Below are positions 34,344 to 43,356 of a stretch of DNA of 64,000 bases, in pieces. The position numbers and the translations under genes are program-made. Source of the DNA: Pelagicoccus sp. SDUM812005 (GTDB lineage: Bacteria > Verrucomicrobiota > Verrucomicrobiia > Opitutales > Opitutaceae); contig NZ_JARXIA010000023.1 of NCBI RefSeq assembly GCF_031127875.1, positions 1-64,000 on the forward strand, written 5' to 3'. Every line of letters starts with the position of its first letter. Within the stretch, counting starts at the first letter, position 1. Below the pieces are notes generated by a model. The model saw only the letters and a program-made list of their open reading frames with translations. It was not told where the DNA came from and ran no database searches.

Positions 34344-35270
34344 ATGGCCCGAGCTATTTGGAAAGGCAGCATCTCCTTCGGACTGGTCAACATTCCGGTT
34401 GCGCTATTTTCGGCCGAACAGCGCTCCGACATACAGTTCCGCATGATCGACAGCCGCAACAACGCACGGGTGCGCTACGAACGCATAAACGAATCCTCAG
34501 GGGAGGAGGTACCCTGGAACTCCGTCGTCAAGGGCTACGAATACGAGGATGACAAATATGTACTTCTTTCCGACGAGGAAATGGCCAAGGTAAGCCCGGA
34601 GGCTACCAAAACCATAGATATCGAAGACTTTATAAGTCTCGAGGAGATCGACCCGCTTTACTTCGACAAGCCCTACTACTTGGAACCTGCAAAGCACGGG
34701 GAAAAAAGCTACCTCCTGTTGGCACGATCCCTGGAGGCCTCCGGCAAAGCGGGAATCGCCCGCGTGGTGATTCGTTCTCGCCAACACCTTTGCGCCATCC
34801 TCTCACGCAACGGTCACCTTGTGATCGAACTGCTGCGCTTTCCCCAAGAACTACGAGACCTCAACGATTATCAGATCCCCGACGACAGCCTCAAACGCAA
34901 CAAGCTCACCAAGCGCGAAGTCGACTTGGCTATCCAGCTCATCGAATCGATGACCCTAGAGTGGGATCCGGGAAGGTACCGCGACGAGTACAGCGATAAG
35001 CTTCTCGATTGGATCAATGAAAAAATTTCCGAGGGACACCTCAGCACCGCCCCCGATCTAGTGGACGAAGACGATGACAACGATTCCGCCGAGGTGGTCG
35101 ATCTTATGGACTACTTGAAACGCAGCGTCGCATCCCGCGAAAACGAGGGCACCGACGGAAAGAAGAAAGCAAAGAAGACCACCAAAAAAGCCACGAAGAA
35201 AACCGCCAAGAAGACCACCCGAAAAACCGCTAAGAAACGACCTTCCGCTTCCCGAAAAAAGGCAAGCTAG
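34344..35270 (+). CDS. ku: Non-homologous end-joining protein Ku
   Basis: A 308-residue bacterial Ku homodimer subunit that binds DNA ends. The Ku core covers residues 1-255 (ARAIWKGSISFGLVNIPVAL, DPLYFDKPYYLEP, ILSRNGHLVIELLRFP). The C-terminal 45 residues are a low-complexity Lys/Thr tail with many KKTTKK units, like the lysine-rich tails that aid DNA binding in other bacterial Ku proteins. It lies seven bases after the small Rho-N-like gene and 39 before ligD. Confidence 0.93.
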   Translation: MARAIWKGSISFGLVNIPVALFSAEQRSDIQFRMIDSRNNARVRYERINESSGEEVPWNSVVKGYEYEDDKYVLLSDEEMAKVSPEATKTIDIEDFISLEEIDPLYFDKPYYLEPAKHGEKSYLLLARSLEASGKAGIARVVIRSRQHLCAILSRNGHLVIELLRFPQELRDLNDYQIPDDSLKRNKLTKREVDLAIQLIESMTLEWDPGRYRDEYSDKLLDWINEKISEGHLSTAPDLVDEDDDNDSAEVVDLMDYLKRSVASRENEGTDGKKKAKKTTKKATKKTAKKTTRKTAKKRPSASRKKAS

Positions 35271-35309
35271 CTACTTACTCGTCGCCAGTTTACAACTACA
35301 TCTCAGACG

Positions 35310-37895
35310 ATGAGCTTAGCCGAATATTCCCGCAAACGAGACTTCGAGAAAACCCCTGAGCCCCCAGACGAAAAGGCAGCCGCCCGCGAAGCTAGCGCGA
35401 ACGCAGCTGAGTTCGTCATCCAAAAGCACGCAGCGCGTCGCCTCCACTACGACTTTCGCTTGGAGCACGCCGGAGCGCTGCTTAGCTGGGCAGTTCCCAA
35501 GGGGCCCAGCATCGATCCCAGGGATAAACGACTGGCCGTGCGGGTAGAGAACCACCCGCTCACCTACGCCACTTTCGAAGGTAACATTCCCGCGGGGCAA
35601 TACGGTGGAGGGACCGTGCTCGTCTGGGACAAGGGGTACTGGGTTCCACAAGGCGAAGTTGAGGAGGGCCTGCGAAAAGGCAAACTCACCTTCGAGCTTC
35701 ACGGCGAGAAGCTGAAGGGACGCTGGCACCTGAATCGGATGGGCGGAGAACGGAGCAAGGAAAATTGGCTTCTCGTCAAAGCGAAAGACTCCGCCGCAGG
35801 AAAACACAACGAGCGATTCGTGGAAGACCAGTCGAAGAGCGTCCTCACCGGTCGCGAACTCAGCGAGATCGCAAACGAAACGGCCGCAGACCGGAAGCAG
35901 TTCGCGGCCAAGCCCAAATCCGATTCGTATGCATCCTTCTTCTCTCGAGCGATCGAGCCGCAAATCGCCTCCTTAGCCAAATCGCCACCGGAAGGCGCGG
36001 AATGGATCCACGAAATAAAGTACGACGGATACCGTATCCTCGCCTACGCTCTGGATAAGCGGGTAAGCCTTAAATCGAGATCCGGGAAAAATTGGACGGA
36101 TAAGTTCCTCCCCATCGCAGACGCCCTCAAATCGCTCTCGCTGCAGGCATGCGTTCTCGACGGCGAGCTCATAGCTATCGGCGAAGACGGAGTATCCAGT
36201 TTTTCGTTACTTCAATCTTTCATTCACCAACGCGACCGGTCCGATTACCAACTACGGTATATGGTCTTCGACCTCCTTTTTCACAACGGTAAGGATCTCC
36301 GAGACCTACCCCTCACCGAAAGAAGAAGCCAACTCCGAAAGCTCCTATCGAACTCGCCTCCTGGCAGCCCCATACGGTACAGCGACAATATCCAAGGAAA
36401 CGGAGCTGCCGTTTTCAAACAAGCATGCCAGATGGGGTTGGAAGGGATCATGAGCAAACGCAGTTCCAGCCCCTATCTACCGGGACGCTCAAGATCGTGG
36501 CTGAAAATTAAATGCCACTGCCGTCAAGAATTCCTCGTCGTCGGATACACCCGGGCCGCCGGCAGCGACCGAGGCTTCGGCGCCCTTCATCTCGCAAGCT
36601 ACGCGGAAGACGGCCAAACCCTTCTCTACGTGGGCAAAGTAGGCACAGGGTTCGACGAAGGGACCCAGGACCTCCTGCGCAAGCGATTGGACTTGCTAGC
36701 GACAAAAAATTCTCCGCTCAACCCGCCGCCACGGGGGAGCAGAAATACTATCTGGGCCAAACCGAAAATCGTCGTCGAAATCAAATACGCGGAACGCACC
36801 CCCGCGGGCCTCCTCCGCCAAGCCAGCTTCGTAGGCATCCGCGAAGACAAAGCCCCCAAGACCATACGCGACGAAGCAGCTGCGACACCTGAGTCTTCCC
36901 CTCGTCTCCCCAAAGCAGAGGCAAAGGCGGCAGCCAAACCATTGCCTACAATGACTCAATCCCCAGCGAAAGGCGATTCGAATACCGAAGTCGCCGGCAT
37001 AACGATAACCCACCCAAGTCGAATTCTGTATCCAAGCATTGGAGCCACAAAAATGCAGGTTGCCCGCTACTACGAAGCCGTAGCGAACTGGATGCTGCCC
37101 TATGTTAAAAATCGACCGCTTTCTCTGCTGCGGCACCCGCGCGGAAGGCAGGAGAAAGGATTCTTCCAAAAGCACATAGATTCCTCCTTCCCCACAGCAA
37201 TCCGACAAGTCACTATCGAAGCGTCGAAGGGTTCCTCCACTTACGGCTACATCACGAACGAGGAAGGTCTCATTGCCCTCCTACAAATGGGCTCGCTTGA
37301 AATCCATACTTGGGGAAGCACGGTCGACGCCGTAGAAAAGCCAAACATCCTCGTATTCGACCTCGATCCAGCTGAGAACCTTCCAAGCGAAACCACCACC
37401 GGAGCAGCCCTTCTCCTCCGCGATATCTTGGCGGATCGGGCCGGCCTGAAAAGCTTCCTTAAAACGACCGGTGGAAAAGGTCTCCACGTCGTACTACCCT
37501 TTCGTCGAGGGCCGACATGGAAAGAGGTAAAGCAGTTCAGTAAATCCGTATCCATTTTTTTGCGCCAGCAGAATCCTAACGCCTTCACTCTGAGATCCAG
37601 CATCAAGGAACGACGCGGAAAAATTTACATCGACTACCAGCGAAATAGTCGTGGAGCTACCGCCATCGTCCCTTACTCGACAAGAGCTCGCGAAAACGCC
37701 ACGGTCGCAATGCCGCTCTCCTGGGAGGAAGCAACCGAAAGTCTTCAATCGAACCGATATACCATCGAAAACGCCTGGGATCGCCTTTCCTCCCTCGAGG
37801 TTGATCCTTGGAGCGATTTCAAGAGCACGCGGCAATCCCTCAGCAAATCCGTTTTAGCCGCCTTCACTGCGGACCCAGCTCAGGCAGACAGATAG
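35310..37895 (+). CDS. ligD: Multifunctional DNA ligase D
   Basis: An 861-residue LigD with domains in the order phosphoesterase, ligase, polymerase. The 3'-phosphoesterase domain (about 35-155) has RRLHYDFRLEH and GNIPAGQYGGG. The ATP-dependent ligase domain (about 215-510) has the active-site lysine at about residue 237 in EIKYDGYRI, with VLDGELIA and GLEGIMSKR. The primase-polymerase domain (about 560-850) has LSLLRHPRG, FDLDPAE with metal-binding Asp residues, and TGGKGLHVVLP. It repairs double-strand breaks together with Ku. The domain order is that of Pseudomonas LigD. Confidence 0.94.
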   Translation: MSLAEYSRKRDFEKTPEPPDEKAAAREASANAAEFVIQKHAARRLHYDFRLEHAGALLSWAVPKGPSIDPRDKRLAVRVENHPLTYATFEGNIPAGQYGGGTVLVWDKGYWVPQGEVEEGLRKGKLTFELHGEKLKGRWHLNRMGGERSKENWLLVKAKDSAAGKHNERFVEDQSKSVLTGRELSEIANETAADRKQFAAKPKSDSYASFFSRAIEPQIASLAKSPPEGAEWIHEIKYDGYRILAYALDKRVSLKSRSGKNWTDKFLPIADALKSLSLQACVLDGELIAIGEDGVSSFSLLQSFIHQRDRSDYQLRYMVFDLLFHNGKDLRDLPLTERRSQLRKLLSNSPPGSPIRYSDNIQGNGAAVFKQACQMGLEGIMSKRSSSPYLPGRSRSWLKIKCHCRQEFLVVGYTRAAGSDRGFGALHLASYAEDGQTLLYVGKVGTGFDEGTQDLLRKRLDLLATKNSPLNPPPRGSRNTIWAKPKIVVEIKYAERTPAGLLRQASFVGIREDKAPKTIRDEAAATPESSPRLPKAEAKAAAKPLPTMTQSPAKGDSNTEVAGITITHPSRILYPSIGATKMQVARYYEAVANWMLPYVKNRPLSLLRHPRGRQEKGFFQKHIDSSFPTAIRQVTIEASKGSSTYGYITNEEGLIALLQMGSLEIHTWGSTVDAVEKPNILVFDLDPAENLPSETTTGAALLLRDILADRAGLKSFLKTTGGKGLHVVLPFRRGPTWKEVKQFSKSVSIFLRQQNPNAFTLRSSIKERRGKIYIDYQRNSRGATAIVPYSTRARENATVAMPLSWEEATESLQSNRYTIENAWDRLSSLEVDPWSDFKSTRQSLSKSVLAAFTADPAQADR

Positions 37896-38002
37896 TCCTA
37901 CTGAAGCTCCGGGGCGATCCCTGGTATGTTGAGGCCCGAGCGAAGCATCCGCTCCCAACTGAAAAAAAAACGCGATCCCCTAGCGACAGCATCCCTGCCA
38001 CC

Positions 38003-38809
38003 CTAGCCCACCAGAAACTGGATCTCCGTCAGGTACTTCTTCGGATTGCCCCGCAGAATCATGCCCGGGCCCTTATGGTAGACCTCCCGAGAGGGGCAAA
38101 GCACCTTCAGCTCACGACGCTTCACCTCCGCAAACAACTTCGCGTAGCTCTCATGCAAGCACTCGTAGGGGCCCCGGTGCAACAAGGTCAAGGCCTTGCC
38201 GCCGGACAGCTCCCGACAATGCAGCTGCTCATGCTCCACGACCTTCTTGACCTCAAAGCAGGGCTCGAAGTTCGCGTCATCCTCCCTGTATTCGCCGTCG
38301 TAATACAAGCACATCGGCTTGCCTGTCATATACCGTCCCGCTCGCCGAGCGAGAGTCCGAAAGCCCTCTCCTGCATCCGCATAGCGACCGCACATGCGAC
38401 GCCCCGCTACCAACAGGTCCGGCAAGGACTTCTCGATAACCGCTTCCCCCGCGTCCGCGAGACCCGATTCCGCGAACTGGCCGCTCACCACCCATTCGAT
38501 ATCGGCAATCGAATCCTGGAAACGCTTCACCCGCTTCTCCAGCTCCCGACGCTTTTCCTGCAAGCGCTCCACCAAGTCACCGTCCTCCTCGCAGCTATCC
38601 AGGATCTCCTTCACCTCCGCCAAGGTGAAGCCCAGCTCCTTAAGACTCGCAACCACCCGAGCCTCGCCCACCTGCTCTTGCGAATAATATCGGTATCCAG
38701 ATTCCGGATCCACGAAGTCCGGCACCAAAACGCCTTTCTCGTGATACAAGCGCAAGGCCTTCACCGAAGCCCGCGCGATCTGGGAAAACTCGCCGATCGA
38801 ATACTTCAT
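38003..38809 (-). CDS. MerR-family regulator with GyrI-like effector domain
   Basis: A 268-residue regulator. Residues 1-70 form a MerR winged helix (YSIGEFSQIARASVKALRLY, ESGYRYYSQEQVGEARVV) and about 75-110 a dimerising coiled coil. Residues about 125-268 form a GyrI/AraC-type effector-binding domain, the combination found in BmrR-like drug-responsive activators. It has few cysteines and no metal motif, so a small organic ligand is more likely. It lies eight bases after the GyrI-like gene on the same strand, so the pair is one operon. Confidence 0.85.
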   Translation of the reverse strand: MKYSIGEFSQIARASVKALRLYHEKGVLVPDFVDPESGYRYYSQEQVGEARVVASLKELGFTLAEVKEILDSCEEDGDLVERLQEKRRELEKRVKRFQDSIADIEWVVSGQFAESGLADAGEAVIEKSLPDLLVAGRRMCGRYADAGEGFRTLARRAGRYMTGKPMCLYYDGEYREDDANFEPCFEVKKVVEHEQLHCRELSGGKALTLLHRGPYECLHESYAKLFAEVKRRELKVLCPSREVYHKGPGMILRGNPKKYLTEIQFLVG

Positions 38810-38817
38810 CGCACGCT

Positions 38818-39429
38818 CTAGCGCATTGCCTGCCGCAACACGGTCCTCAGCTTTTCAGGCGCCGTGCGACGCGGATCGCTGAGATAAATCTCGTGGTGCT
38901 TCAAGGCGAGCCGCTTGCCCAGCTGCTCGATCCTTTCGTGAACGCGGGCAATCTTGGGTCCCTCCTCGTCGAACGGCCCCACGTGCAAGATCTGAGCAGA
39001 CTCCCCCTCCTCGAAACGCTCCCAGCGCACGCTCTCCAAGAGCGGCGGATTCTTCTTTTTGCGCACGGTTACCACCGCTTCCTCGAACATTGCCTGCGAA
39101 ACGAACTCCGGCTGCATAATCATGAGCGTCCACTTCCACTCGTCCCGCCTCCCTTCGACGAAGGCTCCCATATCGTCCGCCCACCAAAGCCCCTCCAGCG
39201 GCGGGACCACATAGTCCTGCCCGACGGGACCGAGCTTCGCCATGAACTTCAAGGTGTAGGCCAGCGGGTAGAGCGCTTCGATGGACTCCATAAACGCCTT
39301 GGACGTTCCCGGATCCCCCGCCCCATCGATCATCAAGAAATTCATTGCCGGCACATCGACCACCGAAACCTCCTTCGCGGAGGGAGCATACAAATCCTTA
39401 CGTTCCTTCTTAAAATCGATCTTATCCAT
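38818..39429 (-). CDS. GyrI-like small-molecule-binding protein
   Basis: A 203-residue stand-alone GyrI-like domain protein (MNFLMIDGAGDPGTSKAF near the N-terminus, SAQILHVGPFDEEGPKIARV near the C-terminus), with no DNA-binding or signal segment. Some relatives hydrolyse or bind reactive small molecules. It is the first gene of the operon with the MerR regulator, which contains the same fold, so both may respond to the same ligand. Confidence 0.78.
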   Translation of the reverse strand: MDKIDFKKERKDLYAPSAKEVSVVDVPAMNFLMIDGAGDPGTSKAFMESIEALYPLAYTLKFMAKLGPVGQDYVVPPLEGLWWADDMGAFVEGRRDEWKWTLMIMQPEFVSQAMFEEAVVTVRKKKNPPLLESVRWERFEEGESAQILHVGPFDEEGPKIARVHERIEQLGKRLALKHHEIYLSDPRRTAPEKLRTVLRQAMR

Positions 39430-39765
39430 GGGGTAGCATCATCATCCCTCCCCTAGGGGCAGAGTCAGCAAAGAAATGCAAGGAACGTCCCACGCGTCTC
39501 CCGCCCGCACTCGCAACTCGGCATCCTGTATTTACAGGATGGGCGGGAATGCGGCTTGATGGCAAACTGTACCCGCCCCCGATCCCCCCACGTCTACCCC
39601 CAAAGCAAAAGCGAGAACGAGATCGGATCTCCCCCCCCCGATCCGCACCGGAGGCTCAATGGTCGCCTATCACGCCATCCCCTAAATCGCTCCGCTTCGA
39701 CTTACTCGCAGCGCCTTTCAAAAGGGAAGTCCCCTTCGAACCAAGAACCCCACCAATACTGATAT
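39430..39765. other. Divergent control region with palindrome and C9 tract
   Basis: No supported gene lies here. A perfect hairpin or operator CATCCTGT-ATTT-ACAGGATG lies at 39522-39541, inside a wider CCCGCC ... GGGCGGG frame. At 39631-39639 nine C occur in a row between inverted CGGATC and GATCCG. These precede the large secreted protein (plus) and the MerR operon (minus). Confidence 0.45.
39522..39541. promoter_or_regulatory. Perfect palindrome upstream of the large secreted protein gene
   Basis: Eight-base arms CATCCTGT/ACAGGATG surround ATTT. It lies 225 bases before the plus-strand ATG and 92 before the minus-strand start, so it could control either gene. A MerR-type spacer dyad is one possibility. 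Confidence 0.45.
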
Positions 39766-42700
39766 ATGAAAATAAGAATACCGCTCCTGGTCTCCCTACT
39801 GGCGACCTCGCTATGGTGCGCCCAAGCTCCTACCCAAGCGCGAGCATCGTCTCAGCTTAACTATACCTATATATACTTCGAAAACGGATACCCAACCCCA
39901 CTCTCGACGCGACGCCCCCAATCGCAGGCCAACGTCGCCGCTCGCAACAATCCTGACCTCGTCATCCAAACCGGTTACTACAACCTCAAGTTGGAATGCG
40001 ACACCATGCAGCTTGCCGGATACAACGCAGCCAACGGATCCGACTACCTTTCGGCCCTCACCGAAGATGTCACCACCTTCACTCCAGCCACGCTTAACCT
40101 CTTCGTTTACGTTAACGGAACGAGATACCAATGCACATCGGGTATCGTTCAGAATAGCGCAGACCAGCTCGTTCGCCTCATCGAAAGCGGACAATACGTG
40201 CAACGATTCGACCACCTTGGCTTGGTCTTCACCGATAGCCAAGGAAACCAGCTAGGAGTCACCGGCCGCCTAGAAGTCACAGCATGGGCCGACCACGTGA
40301 CCTTTCTGCTGGACTTCGTCGACGTACCAAACGTGGAACGTACCACCATACAACTCATAACTCCCTCGGGGACCCAACTCCTTTCCGACACCCTCGCGGA
40401 CCACACCAGCTTAACGCTCGAGCCCCACACCGACACCAAGCTCGAAGATCGAGCTGCTGCAAACTACATAACAGCTGCAAGCGCCCTGCCCAGTGGCACC
40501 CCCCTCGCAACCAGCTTCGACTCGGAAGAAGATGCCTTCAAAATCGACATTCCAAATAATCCCATTTCCTACCCCGCCGACAAGGATCGAGTCGACGAGA
40601 TCCAAGTCACCGTAACGAACCCGACCAGCAACGCTATCGACCTTCCACTCATCTTCGACCAAGGCAGAGGGACCGCTATTACGGGTACCATGATGATGCT
40701 GGCCAACCAAGACGGAAGCCCCCTTGGCATCCCCGTACAAATCTCTAAAAATTGGCATACCTCCCACACAACCTTGCACATGGGGTCATGGCTACGCGGA
40801 TACACCATGATCCCCCTCGAAGCAGGCGAGACGAGAACCTTCAAACTGCGCGTCGTCTATGGATTCTACGCCGGAGGTGACATCGCCGCCGCTACCCATA
40901 GCTTCCTTTCCGTCATCGGATGGTCCACCAACTCTAGCTGGAAATGGGACGAATCCGCCCTCGGAGCATGGGGCGAAGCGTTCACCTACGATCCCACCCA
41001 ACATGCAGCAGGAGCCTTCATGGCAGACGTTCGTCCCAACTTCACCACCAGCAGAAACAACGGAGAATACGGTTGGACCGAGAACACCGGCGGCGGAGAC
41101 TTCCTCGTATACTACGACAACGCCAATACCTTCCGCTGGGCAAAAAAACTAAAAACATGCTACCTCTGGGCAGGTCCGCTCCTTACGAACGTCCTGTATT
41201 CAGGAACCACCGACGACGATAAGATCAAGTTCACCTACCAAGCTCGGTCCGTCGGAACCACGGACTACCACCGCCGTTTTCATAAATACAAATACGAGTT
41301 CCTCCAGGACGTCATCAACCCGACTCGCCTTACCTACTTCTCGATGGCGACAGACTACTATATCGGACCCGAATTCACGACTTACTACCGAGGAAACAAC
41401 AGCGGCCTCCTCTCCAGCTACACCGCCGACCCCGGTGGCAACGAATACGTCGATACTCCCCTGCTCTTCGACAGCCGCTGGCTCTCGATCGACGATACCA
41501 CGACATTCGGCGGAGACACATGCTACGCCAACCGCGGCATCCTTTCCCTCTCCTCCAAACTCAACGGAGCTAGCCTGCAATCCCATATGCATCGCTACGG
41601 TCGCACCTGGGGCGACGATCGAATGCAATTCGAGTTGAGCGCCAACTCCGTTAGCCGCTCCTACTCCGCAGGGGACGTCGTCGAGGGCGAAATCGAATTC
41701 ATCATGCCAGCGAAAACCGCAGCAGACTACTGGGGTGACGATGCAGAATTCCAATCGCGCCTCGCGTCCTACTCGAACAATTGGAGCGCCGTGCACGATG
41801 AATTTAGATACAACCGAAACCTTAGCGTCACCGCAAACCAAGGCACGCTCCTAAGCAGCTACCCAATCGAAATCGCTTCCACCTCCAATACCGTCCTAGC
41901 CGACTTTACCATAAACGCAGGTGGCATCGGCCACGTGCCGATGGTACTGAAAAACGTGGACTCCAACATATCCAATATTCAAGTACAACGCTACCTTAAT
42001 GGAGCATGGACCTGGTACGACGAAGGTTCGATTACAGAACACGACTACTACCAGGGCTACTTGAACGCCAACGGAAACATGGATTACGCCTTCAGCCTGA
42101 AGCGCCCGAACTCGGACCTAAGCAGCTCCTGGCGTATCCGAATTCTCGGACAAGGCGGCCCCACCACTGGCGGCCTGACATCCCAGGACATCGGAGCCGT
42201 CGGAGCCAGCGGAAGCACCTCCCTGTCCAACGGCACCTACACCGTAGCGGGATCCGGAGCCGACATCTGGAACACCGCGGACGAATTTCGATTCGTGCAC
42301 GACAGCTTGGAGGGCGACGGCGAAATCATCGCTCGCGTCCTTAGCGTCGAAAACACCAACGCCTGGGCGAAAGCTGGCATCATGATCCGCGAAAGCCTCG
42401 ACGCCAATTCCAAGTTCGTCTCCGTCGTCCAGAGGCCCGACAATCAAGTTTGCCTGCAATGGAGATCCGCCACCGGCGGCAACGCCGCATGGAACGCCTC
42501 CCTCCTTGGCGGTACCGCTTCCGCCAAATACCTGCGCTTGGTCCGCTCCGGAAACAGCTTTGCCGGGTACTATTCCACCAACAGCGCAACCGGCCCCTGG
42601 ACCCAGATCGGAAGCGCCCAAAACATCTCAATGAACTCCTCGGCCTACGCGGGGCTGGCTGTAACATCCCACAACGACGGCACGCTTTGCAGCGCCGTCT

Positions 42701-43119
42701 TCGACACCCTGTCGATCTCCAGCGGCAGCTCCGTACCGACCAGCACCGCCCAAGCCGAAAGCTACACTTCGACTTCAGGCTGCTCGACCCAGAGCGCCCA
42801 CGCTGGATACACCGGTTCCGGATACGTCGACATGGGCGGCAACGGATCCTACTTCGAGTGGAACAACATCGACGGAGGAAACGGCGGGAACGCCACGCTC
42901 ACCTTCACCTACGCCACCAGCAAGGCCCGTTCCTGCCTAATCAGCGTAAACGGAACCCCCGCCGGCTCCGTGGCATTCGCAGCCACCGGCGCCTGGACTG
43001 CATGGCAGAGCGACTCGATCACCGTAAATCTATCCAGCGGAAATAATACCGTCCGCGTAACCGCCGACACCGCGGCCGGCGGACCCAACATAGATAAACT
43101 GGAAGTATCAGGAAACTGA
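39766..43119 (+). CDS. Giant secreted protein of an unrecognised family with two C-terminal carbohydrate-binding-type modules
   Basis: A 1,117-residue exported protein with a signal peptide (about residues 1-27). Residues about 30-795 form a large domain I cannot assign (YIYFENGYPTP, QTGYYNLKLECDTMQL, GYTMIPLEAGETRTFKLRV, SFLSVIGWSTNSSWKWDE). It is clearly paralogous to the protein at 44843-48055. Residues about 800-985 resemble a DUF1349/concanavalin-like module (DEFRFVHDSLEGDGEIIARV, WAKAGIMIRESL). Residues about 993-1117 resemble a CBM6/CBM35 beta sandwich (AESYTSTSGCSTQSAHAGY). A strong terminator follows at 43149. Neighbouring GH28 and GH29 genes suggest a polysaccharide substrate; a new lyase, hydrolase or binding protein is possible. 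Confidence 0.75.
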   Translation: MKIRIPLLVSLLATSLWCAQAPTQARASSQLNYTYIYFENGYPTPLSTRRPQSQANVAARNNPDLVIQTGYYNLKLECDTMQLAGYNAANGSDYLSALTEDVTTFTPATLNLFVYVNGTRYQCTSGIVQNSADQLVRLIESGQYVQRFDHLGLVFTDSQGNQLGVTGRLEVTAWADHVTFLLDFVDVPNVERTTIQLITPSGTQLLSDTLADHTSLTLEPHTDTKLEDRAAANYITAASALPSGTPLATSFDSEEDAFKIDIPNNPISYPADKDRVDEIQVTVTNPTSNAIDLPLIFDQGRGTAITGTMMMLANQDGSPLGIPVQISKNWHTSHTTLHMGSWLRGYTMIPLEAGETRTFKLRVVYGFYAGGDIAAATHSFLSVIGWSTNSSWKWDESALGAWGEAFTYDPTQHAAGAFMADVRPNFTTSRNNGEYGWTENTGGGDFLVYYDNANTFRWAKKLKTCYLWAGPLLTNVLYSGTTDDDKIKFTYQARSVGTTDYHRRFHKYKYEFLQDVINPTRLTYFSMATDYYIGPEFTTYYRGNNSGLLSSYTADPGGNEYVDTPLLFDSRWLSIDDTTTFGGDTCYANRGILSLSSKLNGASLQSHMHRYGRTWGDDRMQFELSANSVSRSYSAGDVVEGEIEFIMPAKTAADYWGDDAEFQSRLASYSNNWSAVHDEFRYNRNLSVTANQGTLLSSYPIEIASTSNTVLADFTINAGGIGHVPMVLKNVDSNISNIQVQRYLNGAWTWYDEGSITEHDYYQGYLNANGNMDYAFSLKRPNSDLSSSWRIRILGQGGPTTGGLTSQDIGAVGASGSTSLSNGTYTVAGSGADIWNTADEFRFVHDSLEGDGEIIARVLSVENTNAWAKAGIMIRESLDANSKFVSVVQRPDNQVCLQWRSATGGNAAWNASLLGGTASAKYLRLVRSGNSFAGYYSTNSATGPWTQIGSAQNISMNSSAYAGLAVTSHNDGTLCSAVFDTLSISSGSSVPTSTAQAESYTSTSGCSTQSAHAGYTGSGYVDMGGNGSYFEWNNIDGGNGGNATLTFTYATSKARSCLISVNGTPAGSVAFAATGAWTAWQSDSITVNLSSGNNTVRVTADTAAGGPNIDKLEVSGN

Positions 43120-43148
43120 TAACAACTAAGCTCACCAAACAAGGGCCA

Positions 43149-43177
43149 AGCGACATCTCTCGGGATGTCGCTTTTTT
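43149..43177 (+). terminator. Intrinsic terminator after the giant secreted protein gene
   Basis: AGCGACATC-6-GATGTCGCT is followed by a T run, 30 bases after the stop. Confidence 0.9.
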
Positions 43178-43294
43178 GCGCCGGCAAGGTAAGGCTTCCA
43201 AAACGCACACCGGCACCCAACCTCCCAAGTTGGCTCTCGCTCCGCCCTCCTCCTTCTCGTGATTCCGTCCCTTCCCCAGAGGCCCTTATCCAGC

Positions 43295-43328
43295 AAAAAA
43301 AGAGCCGACTCCCTCACGGAGCCGGCTC
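43295..43328 (-). terminator. Intrinsic terminator after the first GH28 gene
   Basis: The minus-strand stem GAGCCGGCTCC/GGAGTCGGCTC (one mismatch) is followed by seven T. Confidence 0.9.
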
Positions 43329-43356
43329 TCGGCAACGTTCCGCTACGGAACCGAAG

